Shown: piece by piece, positions 29,363 to 39,186 of the stretch | Numbering within the stretch: the first letter of the stretch is position 1 | Layout of the letters: the number at the start of each line of letters is the position of its first letter | Assembly: GCA_003212795.1 (NCBI GenBank) | Contig: QCOV01000001.1 | Coordinates: 525,321 to 589,320 of the forward strand | DNA from: OCS116 cluster bacterium AG-435-F03 | GTDB lineage: Bacteria; Pseudomonadota; Alphaproteobacteria; MED-G09 | Reading direction: 5' to 3' | DNA length: 64,000 nucleotides | Made by a program: the position numbers and the translations under genes | Notes under the pieces: model-generated | What the model saw: the letters and a program-made list of their open reading frames with translations, nothing else | Databases searched by the model: none | What the model was told of the DNA's origin: nothing

Positions 29363-29374
29363 AATTAATCTCGA

Positions 29375-29451
29375 TGGTCGGGGCGGAGAGATTCGAACTC
29401 CCGACCCCCTGGTCCCAAACCAGGTGCGCTACCAGCCTGCGCTACGCCCCG
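29375..29451 (-). tRNA. tRNA-Pro(TGG)
   Basis: Reverse complement CGGGGCGTAGCGCAGGCTGGTAGCGCACCTGGTTTGGGACCAGGGGGTCGGGAGTTCGAATCTCTCCGCCCCGACCA. Confidence 0.96.
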
Positions 29452-29478
29452 TTGATGTGTTATTATCATAAAGAAATT

Positions 29479-29916
29479 TTAACGTCTTTTCTTTATTATC
29501 TTTTTTTGTTCTTTATTAGTCCTTAATTTAAAAATTGAATTTACTAAAAGTACATCTCTATTTCCAACATAAAGTTTCGATTCACAAAAAACAAAATCAT
29601 CTTTTGTTGAGTTAACTTTTGCATATCCTTCTAGCCATTCTCCAGTTCTGACAGCCGATAAGAATTCAGAATTTAACTTAATAGTAACTCCTGCAGTTCT
29701 AGTTTCTTTATATACTGCGTGTCCACATATTCCATCAGCAAATGACATAAGCATTCCACCATGTGCTATTTGCGCTCCATTACAATGACGATCTAATATA
29801 AAAGTTCCGTGTAACCAGGGATCGTTTGATGTATTAATGTAGAATGGTCCATTATGAGTTGTGTAAGGGCCTCTTCCTTCATTTAGAATAAAGCCCTCAG
29901 GTACAACTCTTTCCAT
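29479..29916 (-). CDS. PaaI-type thioesterase (hot-dog fold)
   Basis: NGAQIAHGGMLMSFADGICGHAVY. Confidence 0.85.
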   Translation of the reverse strand: MERVVPEGFILNEGRGPYTTHNGPFYINTSNDPWLHGTFILDRHCNGAQIAHGGMLMSFADGICGHAVYKETRTAGVTIKLNSEFLSAVRTGEWLEGYAKVNSTKDDFVFCESKLYVGNRDVLLVNSIFKLRTNKEQKKIIKKRR

Positions 29917-29919
29917 TAA

Positions 29920-31281
29920 TTAATGGCCAGATGCGTTTGGATTGTAAACAATTGAATCTAAAGGATTAGCATAGAAATCCCAGAATAATGTTAATACAAT
30001 TGAGCAAATTATTAAGGTTACAATCATTACTGGTAAACCATATCTGAACCACTTAAGAGGAGTGATTGCAAGAGAAGGGTCACCTGTATCCTTAGCTAAT
30101 CTCTCAGAAATAGTAACTATAAATACATTTGCTGTAGAACCAATATGTGTTCCATTTCCACCCATACCTACTCCAAGGGCTAGAGCCCATAATAAAGGAG
30201 TTTGCAATGCTGGATCACCTATTGAAGCAATAATTGGTATCATTGCTGCTGTAAATGGTATGTTATCTATAGCAGCTGACATAACTGCGGCAACCCACAT
30301 TAATATTAGTGTTGCCATAAATAAATCGCTTTCAACAAATGGTATGATGAACTGACCAAGATATTCAAGGAATTGACTTCCTTCTACTCCGCCAACTAAC
30401 ATAAACAAAGAAATGAAGAATATGAGTAGTTGCATTTCAACTTTTTCCATAACTTCATCTAGATCAAGAGATTTTCCTAAGAAAACAAGAATGATTAAAC
30501 CAAGTCCTGAAACCATCCATGGTTGCCAATGAATTGTTCCATGAATAACGAATAGAACTACCATTAAAAGTAAAACAAAAATCGATTTATTCCAAAGTGG
30601 TTTATCTTTGTATTCAATTCTATCTTCAAAGGTTCCTTCTGCAGGTGTGCTAAGCTCTTTTCTAAATATAACTCTAAGCGTAGTAAGAGTTCCTAGCCAA
30701 GCTAATAGAACAATTCCACCCATATGAATTACAAAAGTATTGAAATCTATACCAAAAGCTGAACCAATCATTAAATTTGGAGGATCTCCAACTAATGTTG
30801 CAACACCTCCCGTGTCTGATAATAATGCAGCTGCTAATAAATAAGGAATAGGTGTTATTTTAAGTGACTGACAAATTAAAATTATCAAGGGACCAAATAT
30901 TACGACGGTAGTAACATTATCCAATAATAATGAAAGACCTGTTACGGCAGTTCCAAGTAAAGCCATTAACATAAACTTTCTACCTTTGGATATTCGTCCA
31001 ATATTTGTAGCCATAACTTCAAAACCACCTGTTTGAATCATAATAGAGACAATTGCCATCATGCAACCAAGTAAGAAAACTACATTCCAATCAACTGCCA
31101 TAAATGCGCCAGCAGGATCATAAAATCCGTAAGACATACCAGTAACAAGCATTACTCCAGCCCCAAGCATTGCTACTTTTGATCTATGAAATCCATGTAA
31201 AGTTTCAGTGAATATTCCGATAAATGTTACTGCCAATATGATGCCTGATATCATCATTCCTTCGGTTAATTGAATTTCCAT
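29920..31281 (-). CDS. ArsB/NhaD/SLC13-type ion transporter
   Basis: LLDNVTTVVIFGPLIILI, DTGGVATLVGDPPNLMIGSAFG, AAIDNIPFTAAMIPII, GGNGTHIGSTANV. Confidence 0.9.
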   Translation of the reverse strand: MEIQLTEGMMISGIILAVTFIGIFTETLHGFHRSKVAMLGAGVMLVTGMSYGFYDPAGAFMAVDWNVVFLLGCMMAIVSIMIQTGGFEVMATNIGRISKGRKFMLMALLGTAVTGLSLLLDNVTTVVIFGPLIILICQSLKITPIPYLLAAALLSDTGGVATLVGDPPNLMIGSAFGIDFNTFVIHMGGIVLLAWLGTLTTLRVIFRKELSTPAEGTFEDRIEYKDKPLWNKSIFVLLLMVVLFVIHGTIHWQPWMVSGLGLIILVFLGKSLDLDEVMEKVEMQLLIFFISLFMLVGGVEGSQFLEYLGQFIIPFVESDLFMATLILMWVAAVMSAAIDNIPFTAAMIPIIASIGDPALQTPLLWALALGVGMGGNGTHIGSTANVFIVTISERLAKDTGDPSLAITPLKWFRYGLPVMIVTLIICSIVLTLFWDFYANPLDSIVYNPNASGH

Positions 31282-31417
31282 TATTCCCTCATAAAATTAA
31301 TATGAAATTACTTAGCTTATTTGCAATTTATTGCCAAGATAAATAGGAAAAAATAACTATAGCATTGAAATATTATTCAATAGATAATATGAGGATATAT
31401 ATAAACAGGATAATAAA

Positions 31418-31984
31418 ATGAAAATGGACGGCGAAAAAATTATTAATGCATCTAAACAGGAAGTTTGGGATGCCTTAAATAACCCTGAAAAACTTAAATT
31501 AGCAATCCCAGGTGCTGAAAATGTTGAAAAAAAAGATGAAAATAATTTGACTGCAACTGTGAAAACAAAAATCGGTCCAATTAGCGCTAAATTTACAGGA
31601 AATATTATTTTATCAAATATTAATCCACCAACTAGCTATACTTTAACTGGAGAAGGAGCTGGTGGTGCAGCTGGTTTTGCTAAAGGTACAGCTAATGTTG
31701 AATTAATTGAGGTCTCTGAAGGAACACTACTTAAATATAATGTAGATGCAAATGTTGGCGGAAAACTAGCTCAAATTGGACAAAGGTTGATTGAGACAAC
31801 AGCTAACAAGTTAGCAGATGATTTTTTTGGTAAATTTAATGAAATCCTTGACCCACAGACTAATAATGTTGATGAAGTTGAAACAACTGAAAAACAATCA
31901 AAAGGATTGAGTCAAAATTCATGGATTATAGTATTAATTATTTTAACTTCTTTATCACTATTATTTTGGTATAGTTTATCATAA
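31418..31984 (+). CDS. CoxG-like (SRPBCC) carbon monoxide dehydrogenase accessory protein
   Basis: GEKIINASKQEVWDALNNPEKLKLAIPGAENVEK; C-terminal TM anchor. Confidence 0.88.
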   Translation: MKMDGEKIINASKQEVWDALNNPEKLKLAIPGAENVEKKDENNLTATVKTKIGPISAKFTGNIILSNINPPTSYTLTGEGAGGAAGFAKGTANVELIEVSEGTLLKYNVDANVGGKLAQIGQRLIETTANKLADDFFGKFNEILDPQTNNVDEVETTEKQSKGLSQNSWIIVLIILTSLSLLFWYSLS

Positions 31985-32002
31985 AAATTATTTGAGGAAA
32001 AA

Positions 32003-32461
32003 ATGCCCACAGTCAATATTAATGTTAATGGTCAAGATTTATCGGCCGAAGTAGAAGAAAGACAATTATTGGTCCACTTTTTAAGAGATGATATGGATCT
32101 AACAGGAACACATGTAGGTTGCGATACTAGTCAGTGCGGAGCATGTGTTGTTCATCTTGAAGGTAAAGCTGTGAAAAGCTGTACTATGTTAGCTGTTCAA
32201 GCAAACGGAAAAAATATTACTACTATTGAAGGAATTGCTGATGGGGATAATCTTCATCCTGTTCAGGAAGCCTTTAGAGATCACCATGGTCTTCAGTGTG
32301 GTTTTTGCACTCCTGGAATGATAATGGCTGCTATAGATATTATTAACAGAAAGCCTAATTTAGATGAAAAAATAGTTCGAGAAGAACTTGAAGGTAATTT
32401 GTGTAGATGTACTGGCTATCAAAATATAGTGAAATCAATTTTAGCCGCAGCAAATAAGTAG
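32003..32461 (+). CDS. 2Fe-2S small subunit, xanthine dehydrogenase/CO dehydrogenase family (CoxS-like)
   Basis: [37 protein letters not shown]...[15 protein letters not shown]. Confidence 0.95.
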   Translation: MPTVNINVNGQDLSAEVEERQLLVHFLRDDMDLTGTHVGCDTSQCGACVVHLEGKAVKSCTMLAVQANGKNITTIEGIADGDNLHPVQEAFRDHHGLQCGFCTPGMIMAAIDIINRKPNLDEKIVREELEGNLCRCTGYQNIVKSILAAANK

Positions 32462-32468
32462 GATAAAA

Positions 32469-33266
32469 ATGTACAATTTTATATATGAAAAAGTTAATAC
32501 TATTAAAGAAGTTGAAAAACTTTTAAGTGAAAATGAAGAAACAAAAATTCTTGCTGGAGGGCAAACATTAATTCCTACAATGAAGCAAAGATTGGCGTCA
32601 CCATCAACATTAATTGATATATCCGGAATTGATGAGTTGAATTTTATTAACGATAATGGAAATTCAGTAACTATTGGCTCTACAGTAACACACCATGAGG
32701 TTTCATCTTCAGATATTGTCATGAATAAAATTCCATCATTAGCCTCACTAGCTGAAGGAATAGGTGATCCTCATGTTAGAAATATGGGTACAATTGGTGG
32801 ATCAATAGCAAATAATGATCCAACTGCTGATTACCCAACAGCATGTTTAAGTTTAAATGCAAAAATTAAAACTAATAATAGAGAAATAAATGCTGAAGAT
32901 TTTTTTATTGGTTTATTTGAAACTGCCTTAGAAGAAAATGAAATAGTTGTGTCTATTGAATTTAATATTCCAAAAAAGTCATCTTATATGAAATTTCCTA
33001 ATCCTGCCTCGAGATATGCAATGGCAGGAGTTTATGTATCAGTTTTCGATGATGCTGTTAATGTTGCTGTTACTGGAGCAAGTGAGAATGGTGTATTTAA
33101 GTGGACTGAAATGGAAGAAGCCCTATCAAGTAATTTATCATTAGAAAACGCCAAAAATATTAAGCTTAGTTCTGACGGTGTAATGTCTGATATACATGCC
33201 GATTCTGCATATAGAGCAAATTTAGTTGATATAATGGCTTTAAGGGCAGTAGAAAATTTAATATGA
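32469..33266 (+). CDS. FAD-binding medium subunit, xanthine dehydrogenase/CO dehydrogenase family (CoxM-like)
   Basis: LAGGQTLIPTMKQRLASP, HVRNMGTIGGSIANNDPTADYP. Confidence 0.94.
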   Translation: MYNFIYEKVNTIKEVEKLLSENEETKILAGGQTLIPTMKQRLASPSTLIDISGIDELNFINDNGNSVTIGSTVTHHEVSSSDIVMNKIPSLASLAEGIGDPHVRNMGTIGGSIANNDPTADYPTACLSLNAKIKTNNREINAEDFFIGLFETALEENEIVVSIEFNIPKKSSYMKFPNPASRYAMAGVYVSVFDDAVNVAVTGASENGVFKWTEMEEALSSNLSLENAKNIKLSSDGVMSDIHADSAYRANLVDIMALRAVENLI

Positions 33267-33589
33267 GCAATATAGAAGTTCTTTCAAAAGCAAATGATTG
33301 GATTAATGCAGGTCATAAAGTTGCATTAGCTACAGTATTAAAAACTTGGGGCTCTGCGCCAAGAAGAGCTGGATCACAATTAGCAATAAGAGATGATGGT
33401 CATATGATAGGTTCTGTTTCTGGCGGATGTGTCGAAGGTGATGTTGTTGCCAATGCATTGGATCTATTTGATAATCCAAAAGTTAAAATAATTGATTATG
33501 GTATTACAAATGATACCGCTTGGGAGGTTGGTCTTGCTTGTGGTGGTGATATTAGAATTAGATTAGAAATTCTTAGATCTAATGGATAA
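33263..33589 (+). CDS. XdhC/CoxI-family N-terminal domain protein
   Basis: VALATVLKTWGSAPRRAGSQLAI...GSVSGGCVEGDVV. Confidence 0.9.
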   Translation: MSNIEVLSKANDWINAGHKVALATVLKTWGSAPRRAGSQLAIRDDGHMIGSVSGGCVEGDVVANALDLFDNPKVKIIDYGITNDTAWEVGLACGGDIRIRLEILRSNG

Positions 33590-34301
33590 TAAGATTTTAG
33601 AAGAGATTATACGTCTTAACAAAGATAAAAAGCCATTTTGTACAGTTTCAAAAATTAATGACGATAATGTTGAAATTATTATCTTAGACAAAAAAGAATT
33701 AACAGATATTCAAAAATTAGCCCAAGATGCGCTTCTTAAAGATCAACTCATAATTACTAATTATAAAAATGAAGAATTAATTATCAATCCATTCAACCCT
33801 CCCCTTAACATAATAATTATTGGGGCAGTTCATATTTCACAATATTTAAGTAAGATTGCAAAATTATTAGACTTTGATGTTACTATAATTGATCCAAGAG
33901 AGGCTTTTGCTTCTAAAGAAAGATTTCCTGATGATAAAGTAATTAATTCTTGGCCTGAGGATTGTTTTGAGAATCTTAATATTGATAATCGAACAGCAAT
34001 AGTTACATTAACTCATGAACCTAGCCTTGATGATCCAGCCATAACTTATGCTCTTAATTCTTCATGTTTTTATATTGGTGCATTGGGAAGTAAAAAAACT
34101 CATAATAATAGGATAGAAAGATTGAAGGATTCTGGCTTTAGTGAAGACATAATAAAAAGAGTAAATGGACCTATTGGCCTACCAATAAATGCTGCTAAAC
34201 CAAATGAAATAGCAATATCAATTATGTCTGAAATAATAGCATCTCTAAGGCATCATAATTATCTTGATTTAGATATGAGAGATGATTGGAAGTCGAGATA
34301 A
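33582..34301 (+). CDS. XdhC Rossmann-domain protein
   Basis: IIIGAVHISQYLSKIAKLLDFDVTIIDPR, TLTHEPSLDDPAI, YIGALGSKKTHNNRIERL, GPIGLPINA. Confidence 0.9.
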   Translation: MDNKILEEIIRLNKDKKPFCTVSKINDDNVEIIILDKKELTDIQKLAQDALLKDQLIITNYKNEELIINPFNPPLNIIIIGAVHISQYLSKIAKLLDFDVTIIDPREAFASKERFPDDKVINSWPEDCFENLNIDNRTAIVTLTHEPSLDDPAITYALNSSCFYIGALGSKKTHNNRIERLKDSGFSEDIIKRVNGPIGLPINAAKPNEIAISIMSEIIASLRHHNYLDLDMRDDWKSR

Positions 34302-34879
34302 TGCACATTGAGTCATTTATTCTTGCTGCAGGGGCTTCAAAAAGAACTGGCAAAATAAATAAACTTACAAAAAAATATAAAAATAAACCTTTAATTGAGC
34401 ATACTATCGAAAATTACTTAGATTCCAATATTGATTGTAACAATATTATAACTGGTTTTGAAAGCGATAAAATTAATCAGATAGCTTTAAAATTTAATTT
34501 AGTTACATTTTATAATAAGGATTTTTCTAAAGGAATACTTTCCTCAATAAAAGTTGCCATTTACAACATTCAAGAACGAACAACTGGTGTAATTATTGGT
34601 TTAGGTGATATGCCATTGGTAAAGACCAGTGACTTAAACCTTTTAATAGATAAATTTATAAGTGCTGATTGTAAAAAAATATGCGCACCAGAAAGCTATA
34701 AAAAGATAGGTAATCCAATTATTTTTCCTGTAAAAATTCTTAAGATGATATTAAGAGATATTGATACTGAAGATAGAGATACCGGACTTAAATCAATAAT
34801 AAAAAAATACAACCCTATTACTGTCAAAGCCTCAAAAGGGGTTCTTAAAGATTTTGATAAACTAGAAGATTACTATTAA
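34286..34879 (+). CDS. MobA/MocA-like nucleotidyltransferase
   Basis: ESFILAAGASKRTGKINKL; LGDMPLV; RDTGLKSII. Confidence 0.87.
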   Translation: MEVEIMHIESFILAAGASKRTGKINKLTKKYKNKPLIEHTIENYLDSNIDCNNIITGFESDKINQIALKFNLVTFYNKDFSKGILSSIKVAIYNIQERTTGVIIGLGDMPLVKTSDLNLLIDKFISADCKKICAPESYKKIGNPIIFPVKILKMILRDIDTEDRDTGLKSIIKKYNPITVKASKGVLKDFDKLEDYY

Positions 34880-34882
34880 TAA

Positions 34883-35641
34883 TCAATTATTTAATACGAA
34901 TACCTCATTCATAAAAATACCTATTTCGTAATTTAAAATCAAATCAGCATATCCATCAAGATCAGTTGGTTCCCTATTTAATATAATGAGTTTAGACCCA
35001 TTACGCTTTGCAAGAATGGGAAATCCTGCAGCTGGATAAACTTGTAAAGAAGAACCTATAGCAATAAATAAATCACAACTTAGAGTTGCATTTTGAGATT
35101 CTATCATCTCTTTCTCAGGCATGGATTGACCAAAAGAAATGGTCGCCGTTTTAACTATACCACCACAAATATTACATATTGGAGCTTGATTTGTTTCGAT
35201 GAATTGTTTTTTTATATCCTCAATTTCATATCGCTGTTCACAAGATAAGCATTTAGCATAGGTGGTATTACCATGTAATTCAATTACTTGATCAGGTGGA
35301 ACACCCGATTCTTGATGAAGATTATCAATATTTTGAGTAATAACTTTTTTTATCTTACCTTTTGAAACTAGTTCAGAGATAGCTATATGGCCTGCATTAG
35401 GTTTGGCATTACTTATTTCGCTATCAATATTAAATTTTCTTCTCCAAGACTCAACCCTAGCCTCTTCGGATGCCATAAATTCTGAAAAATCTATAGGTTT
35501 AAATTTAGTCCAAATACCCCCAGGACTTCTAAAATCAGGAATGCCAGATTCTGTAGAAATCCCAGCTCCAGTAAAGATTACAATATTAGAACTTTTATCA
35601 ATGTAATCTTTAAAATCCTTAATATCATCCTTACTAATCAT
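34883..35641 (-). CDS. cobB: Sir2-family NAD-dependent protein deacylase
   Basis: FTGAGISTESGIPDFRSPGGIW, TQNIDNLHQESG, CxxC zinc motifs. Confidence 0.93.
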   Translation of the reverse strand: MISKDDIKDFKDYIDKSSNIVIFTGAGISTESGIPDFRSPGGIWTKFKPIDFSEFMASEEARVESWRRKFNIDSEISNAKPNAGHIAISELVSKGKIKKVITQNIDNLHQESGVPPDQVIELHGNTTYAKCLSCEQRYEIEDIKKQFIETNQAPICNICGGIVKTATISFGQSMPEKEMIESQNATLSCDLFIAIGSSLQVYPAAGFPILAKRNGSKLIILNREPTDLDGYADLILNYEIGIFMNEVFVLNN

Positions 35642-36248
35642 TTTTTTTATAATAAATGAAGTTGATAAAAAACCAAAGAGTGATCAGTAAAGTTATCCAC
35701 CATTCGATAATATTTTCTATATATCCATAATTCTTAACGAATAAAAAAAATGGTATGGCCAATAAAAAAGCTAAGAATTGTAAAAAAACAATAATATTTA
35801 TTAAAAAATTTTTAAGAAAAAATTTTCTTTCTATTATCTGAGTATTTAGAGTAAAAACCCATTGAGAAATAAGGGTAAAAATATAAAAAATAAAAACACC
35901 AAACCTTCTCATTAATTCATATAAAAAACCCTCCTCTCCCAAAGCTACTATATACGCGATAAGAAATAATGATCCCACTCTGCCAATTAGAATTAACATT
36001 TTATTATAATTTGGTTTAAATAATCTAGGCCACAAAAAAAATAGGGAAAAGGCAGAAATCAACATAAGTATTTTGAAAATAATTATTGAAGATGGTTGTC
36101 TTGCAACTCTACTTATAGAATAACAACCATCAATATAAGGGTTACATAAAGCTAAATATTCATTTTGAACTGATAAAATGAATGATAGGTGAATAGCTAT
36201 AAATGGAATGATTGATACAAGTAAAAGATGAAATTTTAACTTAAGCAT
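35634..36248 (-). CDS. Hypothetical membrane protein
   Basis: Multiple predicted TM segments. Confidence 0.6.
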   Translation of the reverse strand: MLKLKFHLLLVSIIPFIAIHLSFILSVQNEYLALCNPYIDGCYSISRVARQPSSIIIFKILMLISAFSLFFLWPRLFKPNYNKMLILIGRVGSLFLIAYIVALGEEGFLYELMRRFGVFIFYIFTLISQWVFTLNTQIIERKFFLKNFLINIIVFLQFLAFLLAIPFFLFVKNYGYIENIIEWWITLLITLWFFINFIYYKKND

Positions 36249-36260
36249 TAATAAATTTGA

Positions 36261-36338
36261 TTAAATAATAAGGAGATAAATTAAATAACTTAAAATTAAC
36301 CAAGCAATAGTCCAGCCAAATAATCTTAGAAAAAACAT
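36261..36338 (-). CDS. Putative 25-aa single-TM small protein
   Basis: MFFLRLFGWTIAWLILSYLIYLLII; not in the ORF track. Confidence 0.3.
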   Translation of the reverse strand: MFFLRLFGWTIAWLILSYLIYLLII

Positions 36339-36399
36339 TTTATTGTTATAACTTATATAAATGATAGAGTCATAATCAAATTTAATATGGAGTAAAAAT

Positions 36400-36678
36400 A
36401 TGCCTTTAGTTGGAGTGAGAGCAAAAGTGGAAAGTTCAGATAAGTGGAAAGAAGAATTTAAAACACATGGAGAATTATTTAAAAGCCAAGGTGTCTCAAT
36501 TGCTTATATGGGAGCGACTGATAATAATTCTGTATTAGCTATTTTTGAAACTGATGATTTAGATAAATTTAATGAAATATTTACCTCTGAAGAAACTTCT
36601 AAAGCAATGTCAAATGATGGTATTGAAGAAAACAGTGTGGAAATGTTTGTAATTACTGATCAATTAGTAATCATGTAA
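36400..36678 (+). CDS. Small conserved hypothetical (possible dimeric ferredoxin-like fold)
   Basis: Complete 92-aa ORF with an upstream ribosome-binding-like purine stretch. Confidence 0.55.
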   Translation: MPLVGVRAKVESSDKWKEEFKTHGELFKSQGVSIAYMGATDNNSVLAIFETDDLDKFNEIFTSEETSKAMSNDGIEENSVEMFVITDQLVIM

Positions 36679-36698
36679 AACAACCTATTTTTTAAAAA

Positions 36699-37493
36699 TT
36701 GATAAATAATATAAATAATCCTCTTTGGGCGATGGCAGCAGGATGTATTCCAGATGCATTACCATGGGATATTCCATTAATAGCTCATCAAGCTGGTTTT
36801 CAATCATCAGGTATGTGGGTAGACCCAAACACTACATGGGATAAAAATGCTCTTAATAAAACTAGGGATTCTCTTAAAAAAACTGAAATTCAACTGATAG
36901 ATGTTGAAGTCACATGGCTTGAAAATGATGGCAACTTAAATGATAATCATAAATTAATTATTGATGTTGGTCTTGAATTATCTGCAAAAAATATTTTAGT
37001 TGTTAATAGGCATAATGATTACGATAAAGCACTCAATCAATTTTACAAAATGTGTGAGTATGCAAATAACAACATAAGAATTTGCTTAGAATTTGGAGAA
37101 TTTACCACTGTTAAGTCTTTAAACAAAGCTATCGATTTTGTTAATACAATCAACCACCCAGTAGCTGGAATATTAATTGATTTAATGCATATAAATAGAT
37201 CTATGGAAGATATTCCTGATTTAAATAATCCTATTTTTTCATACATACAAGGTTGTGATTTCTACCAATCATCAAAGAATTTAACAGGTGATAACTATAT
37301 AACAGCTGCAATTGATGATCGATGTTGTTTAAGTCATGGTGAGGCCAAAAAAGAGGAGATAATAAAAATGTGTAAATCTAATTTAGATGTTAGCCTTGAG
37401 ATAAGATCAAAAGATTTAAGAGATAAATTTCCTGACCCTTATGAGAGAGCTAGTTATATTTTTAAAAATTGTATTCGTGAAGATTATTTATAG
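36699..37493 (+). CDS. Sugar phosphate isomerase/epimerase-like TIM-barrel protein
   Basis: LIAHQAGFQSSGMWVDP..., ICLEFGEFTTVKSL, GILIDLMHINRS. Confidence 0.65.
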   Translation: MINNINNPLWAMAAGCIPDALPWDIPLIAHQAGFQSSGMWVDPNTTWDKNALNKTRDSLKKTEIQLIDVEVTWLENDGNLNDNHKLIIDVGLELSAKNILVVNRHNDYDKALNQFYKMCEYANNNIRICLEFGEFTTVKSLNKAIDFVNTINHPVAGILIDLMHINRSMEDIPDLNNPIFSYIQGCDFYQSSKNLTGDNYITAAIDDRCCLSHGEAKKEEIIKMCKSNLDVSLEIRSKDLRDKFPDPYERASYIFKNCIREDYL

Positions 37494-37510
37494 ATTTTGG
37501 AGAAATAATT

Positions 37511-37771
37511 ATGGATTTATTAAATGCAGAACAAATAGTTAAGTATGGTCAATGGATAATTGTCGTTATAAGTCTTTTGGGCGTATATCTTGTAAGCTCA
37601 ACTAAACCAAAATCACGCCTAAGCGGTTATATTGTTACTGCGCTTGGAAGATTTACTGGCGCAATGATGTTTATCATTCTTGATCTCTATGCTTTTGTAA
37701 TTGTGAATATAATACATACTTACATTGGATTAAGAGGGTATTATAAAAATAAAAAAGAATTATCAAATTAA
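37511..37771 (+). CDS. Hypothetical small membrane protein
   Basis: Two to three TM segments; 86 aa. Confidence 0.55.
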   Translation: MDLLNAEQIVKYGQWIIVVISLLGVYLVSSTKPKSRLSGYIVTALGRFTGAMMFIILDLYAFVIVNIIHTYIGLRGYYKNKKELSN

Positions 37772-37801
37772 TTTAGGGTTACTAATTTTTGTAAGAAAAA
37801 A

Positions 37802-39088
37802 ATGAAGGAAATTGAAAAGCAATATGAAAAATGGGTTTATCCAAAACCTATAGAAGATATGGAAGAATTTATTACAAAAACAGGAGGAACAATATTATCA
37901 AACATGCAATTTTATTGGGGCTTATTTTTTCCTGAAAAAAGATTCAATAAAAAATTGGATGTACTTATCGCGGGTTGCGGAACTAATCAGGCTATAGAAA
38001 TATCTTTATCTAATCCTGAATGGAATATTCAAGCTATTGATTTAAGTGATACATCAATAGATTTTGTTAAAAAACAAATTAAAAAATATAATCTTAAAAA
38101 TTTATTTATTGAAAAAAAGGATATACTTAAAATAAATTACAACGCTAAATTTGATTTAGTTATATCTACAGGTGTTATTCACCACACCCAAAACCCTAAA
38201 AAAACACTAGAAAAATTAATTCATTCGGTAAAAAAAGATGGTGCTTTATATATAATGGTTTATGCGACTTACTTAAGACAAGGAATATATTATCTCCAAA
38301 ACATTTTTAAATATTTAAATATAGAACAAAATGAAGAGGGAGTTGAATTTGTTAAAGATTATATTGATAATGTGATTCCAAAAACACATTACGCTTATAG
38401 ATATATTGATGGCTCTGCTCAATTAAAAAGGGAAAGTGATCTTTATTATGACTCAGGCATTGTTGATACATATCTTAATAAAGTTGATAATGCTTATAGT
38501 GTTCGTGATTTAGAGGAATTATTATCTAATAGCGGAGGATTTTTTCAAAACTGGATTAATAACGTGTATTTTTATCCATATACTTTTCTTGATGAAAAAA
38601 GATTAAACTCCCCATTGTACAAAAATATTGATCATTTAAGTCAATTTGAGGTTGGTGACTTAACACAAAATACAATCATTAATGCTGGAAAATTAGATTT
38701 TATTATAAGAAAACAAAAAAAATTCGAAAATATTTGGCACAACATTGATGATATTAATGATGAAACATTCATCAGAAAGAGAATATCAGTTAATTTAACA
38801 AATGATCCAATCAGTAAGAAAAATAATGTTGGTGGCTCAGTATATAGCAGTGAAAGTAAATACCGTAATAATTTCAATATAATTGAAAGATTAACTTGGC
38901 ATGCAATAATGTCAGAAAGCGATGAAGAATCTAGAGGAATAATCCTTAGTGAAGCTTTTGAAGGCACAAAAGGGCTTCTTAAAGATAATCATCTTAATTA
39001 TAACCTTAATCAAAATGACTTTAAAATAATAATTCATAAATTTTGGAAACTTGGAATAATTATATTACAAAAAAATGGCAGTCCCTAG
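37802..39088 (+). CDS. Class I SAM-dependent methyltransferase
   Basis: DVLIAGCGTNQAIEIS (motif I), FDLVISTGVIHHTQNPKKTLEKL. Confidence 0.85.
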   Translation: MKEIEKQYEKWVYPKPIEDMEEFITKTGGTILSNMQFYWGLFFPEKRFNKKLDVLIAGCGTNQAIEISLSNPEWNIQAIDLSDTSIDFVKKQIKKYNLKNLFIEKKDILKINYNAKFDLVISTGVIHHTQNPKKTLEKLIHSVKKDGALYIMVYATYLRQGIYYLQNIFKYLNIEQNEEGVEFVKDYIDNVIPKTHYAYRYIDGSAQLKRESDLYYDSGIVDTYLNKVDNAYSVRDLEELLSNSGGFFQNWINNVYFYPYTFLDEKRLNSPLYKNIDHLSQFEVGDLTQNTIINAGKLDFIIRKQKKFENIWHNIDDINDETFIRKRISVNLTNDPISKKNNVGGSVYSSESKYRNNFNIIERLTWHAIMSESDEESRGIILSEAFEGTKGLLKDNHLNYNLNQNDFKIIIHKFWKLGIIILQKNGSP

Positions 39089-39150
39089 GGGAATCGAACC
39101 CCTCTTTCCAGGTTGAAAACCTGGCGTCCTAACCGATAGACGAAGGGACC
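39076..39150 (-). tRNA. tRNA-Glu(TTC)
   Basis: Reverse complement GGTCCCTTCGTCTATCGGTTAGGACGCCAGGTTTTCAACCTGGAAAGAGGGGTTCGATTCCCCTAGGGACTGCCA. Confidence 0.96.
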
Positions 39151-39186
39151 GCGTTATATCTTTATATCGAAAAATTATTAACGAAT

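Noticed and set aside
33582-33589. Possible frameshift splitting a single XdhC gene
   Set aside because: Separate N- and C-domain XdhC genes are known in this family and the second ORF has its own ATG; kept as two genes but flagged for a read-level check.
38641-38967. Minus-strand 108-aa ORF inside the methyltransferase
   Set aside because: Shadow ORF antisense to a supported gene.
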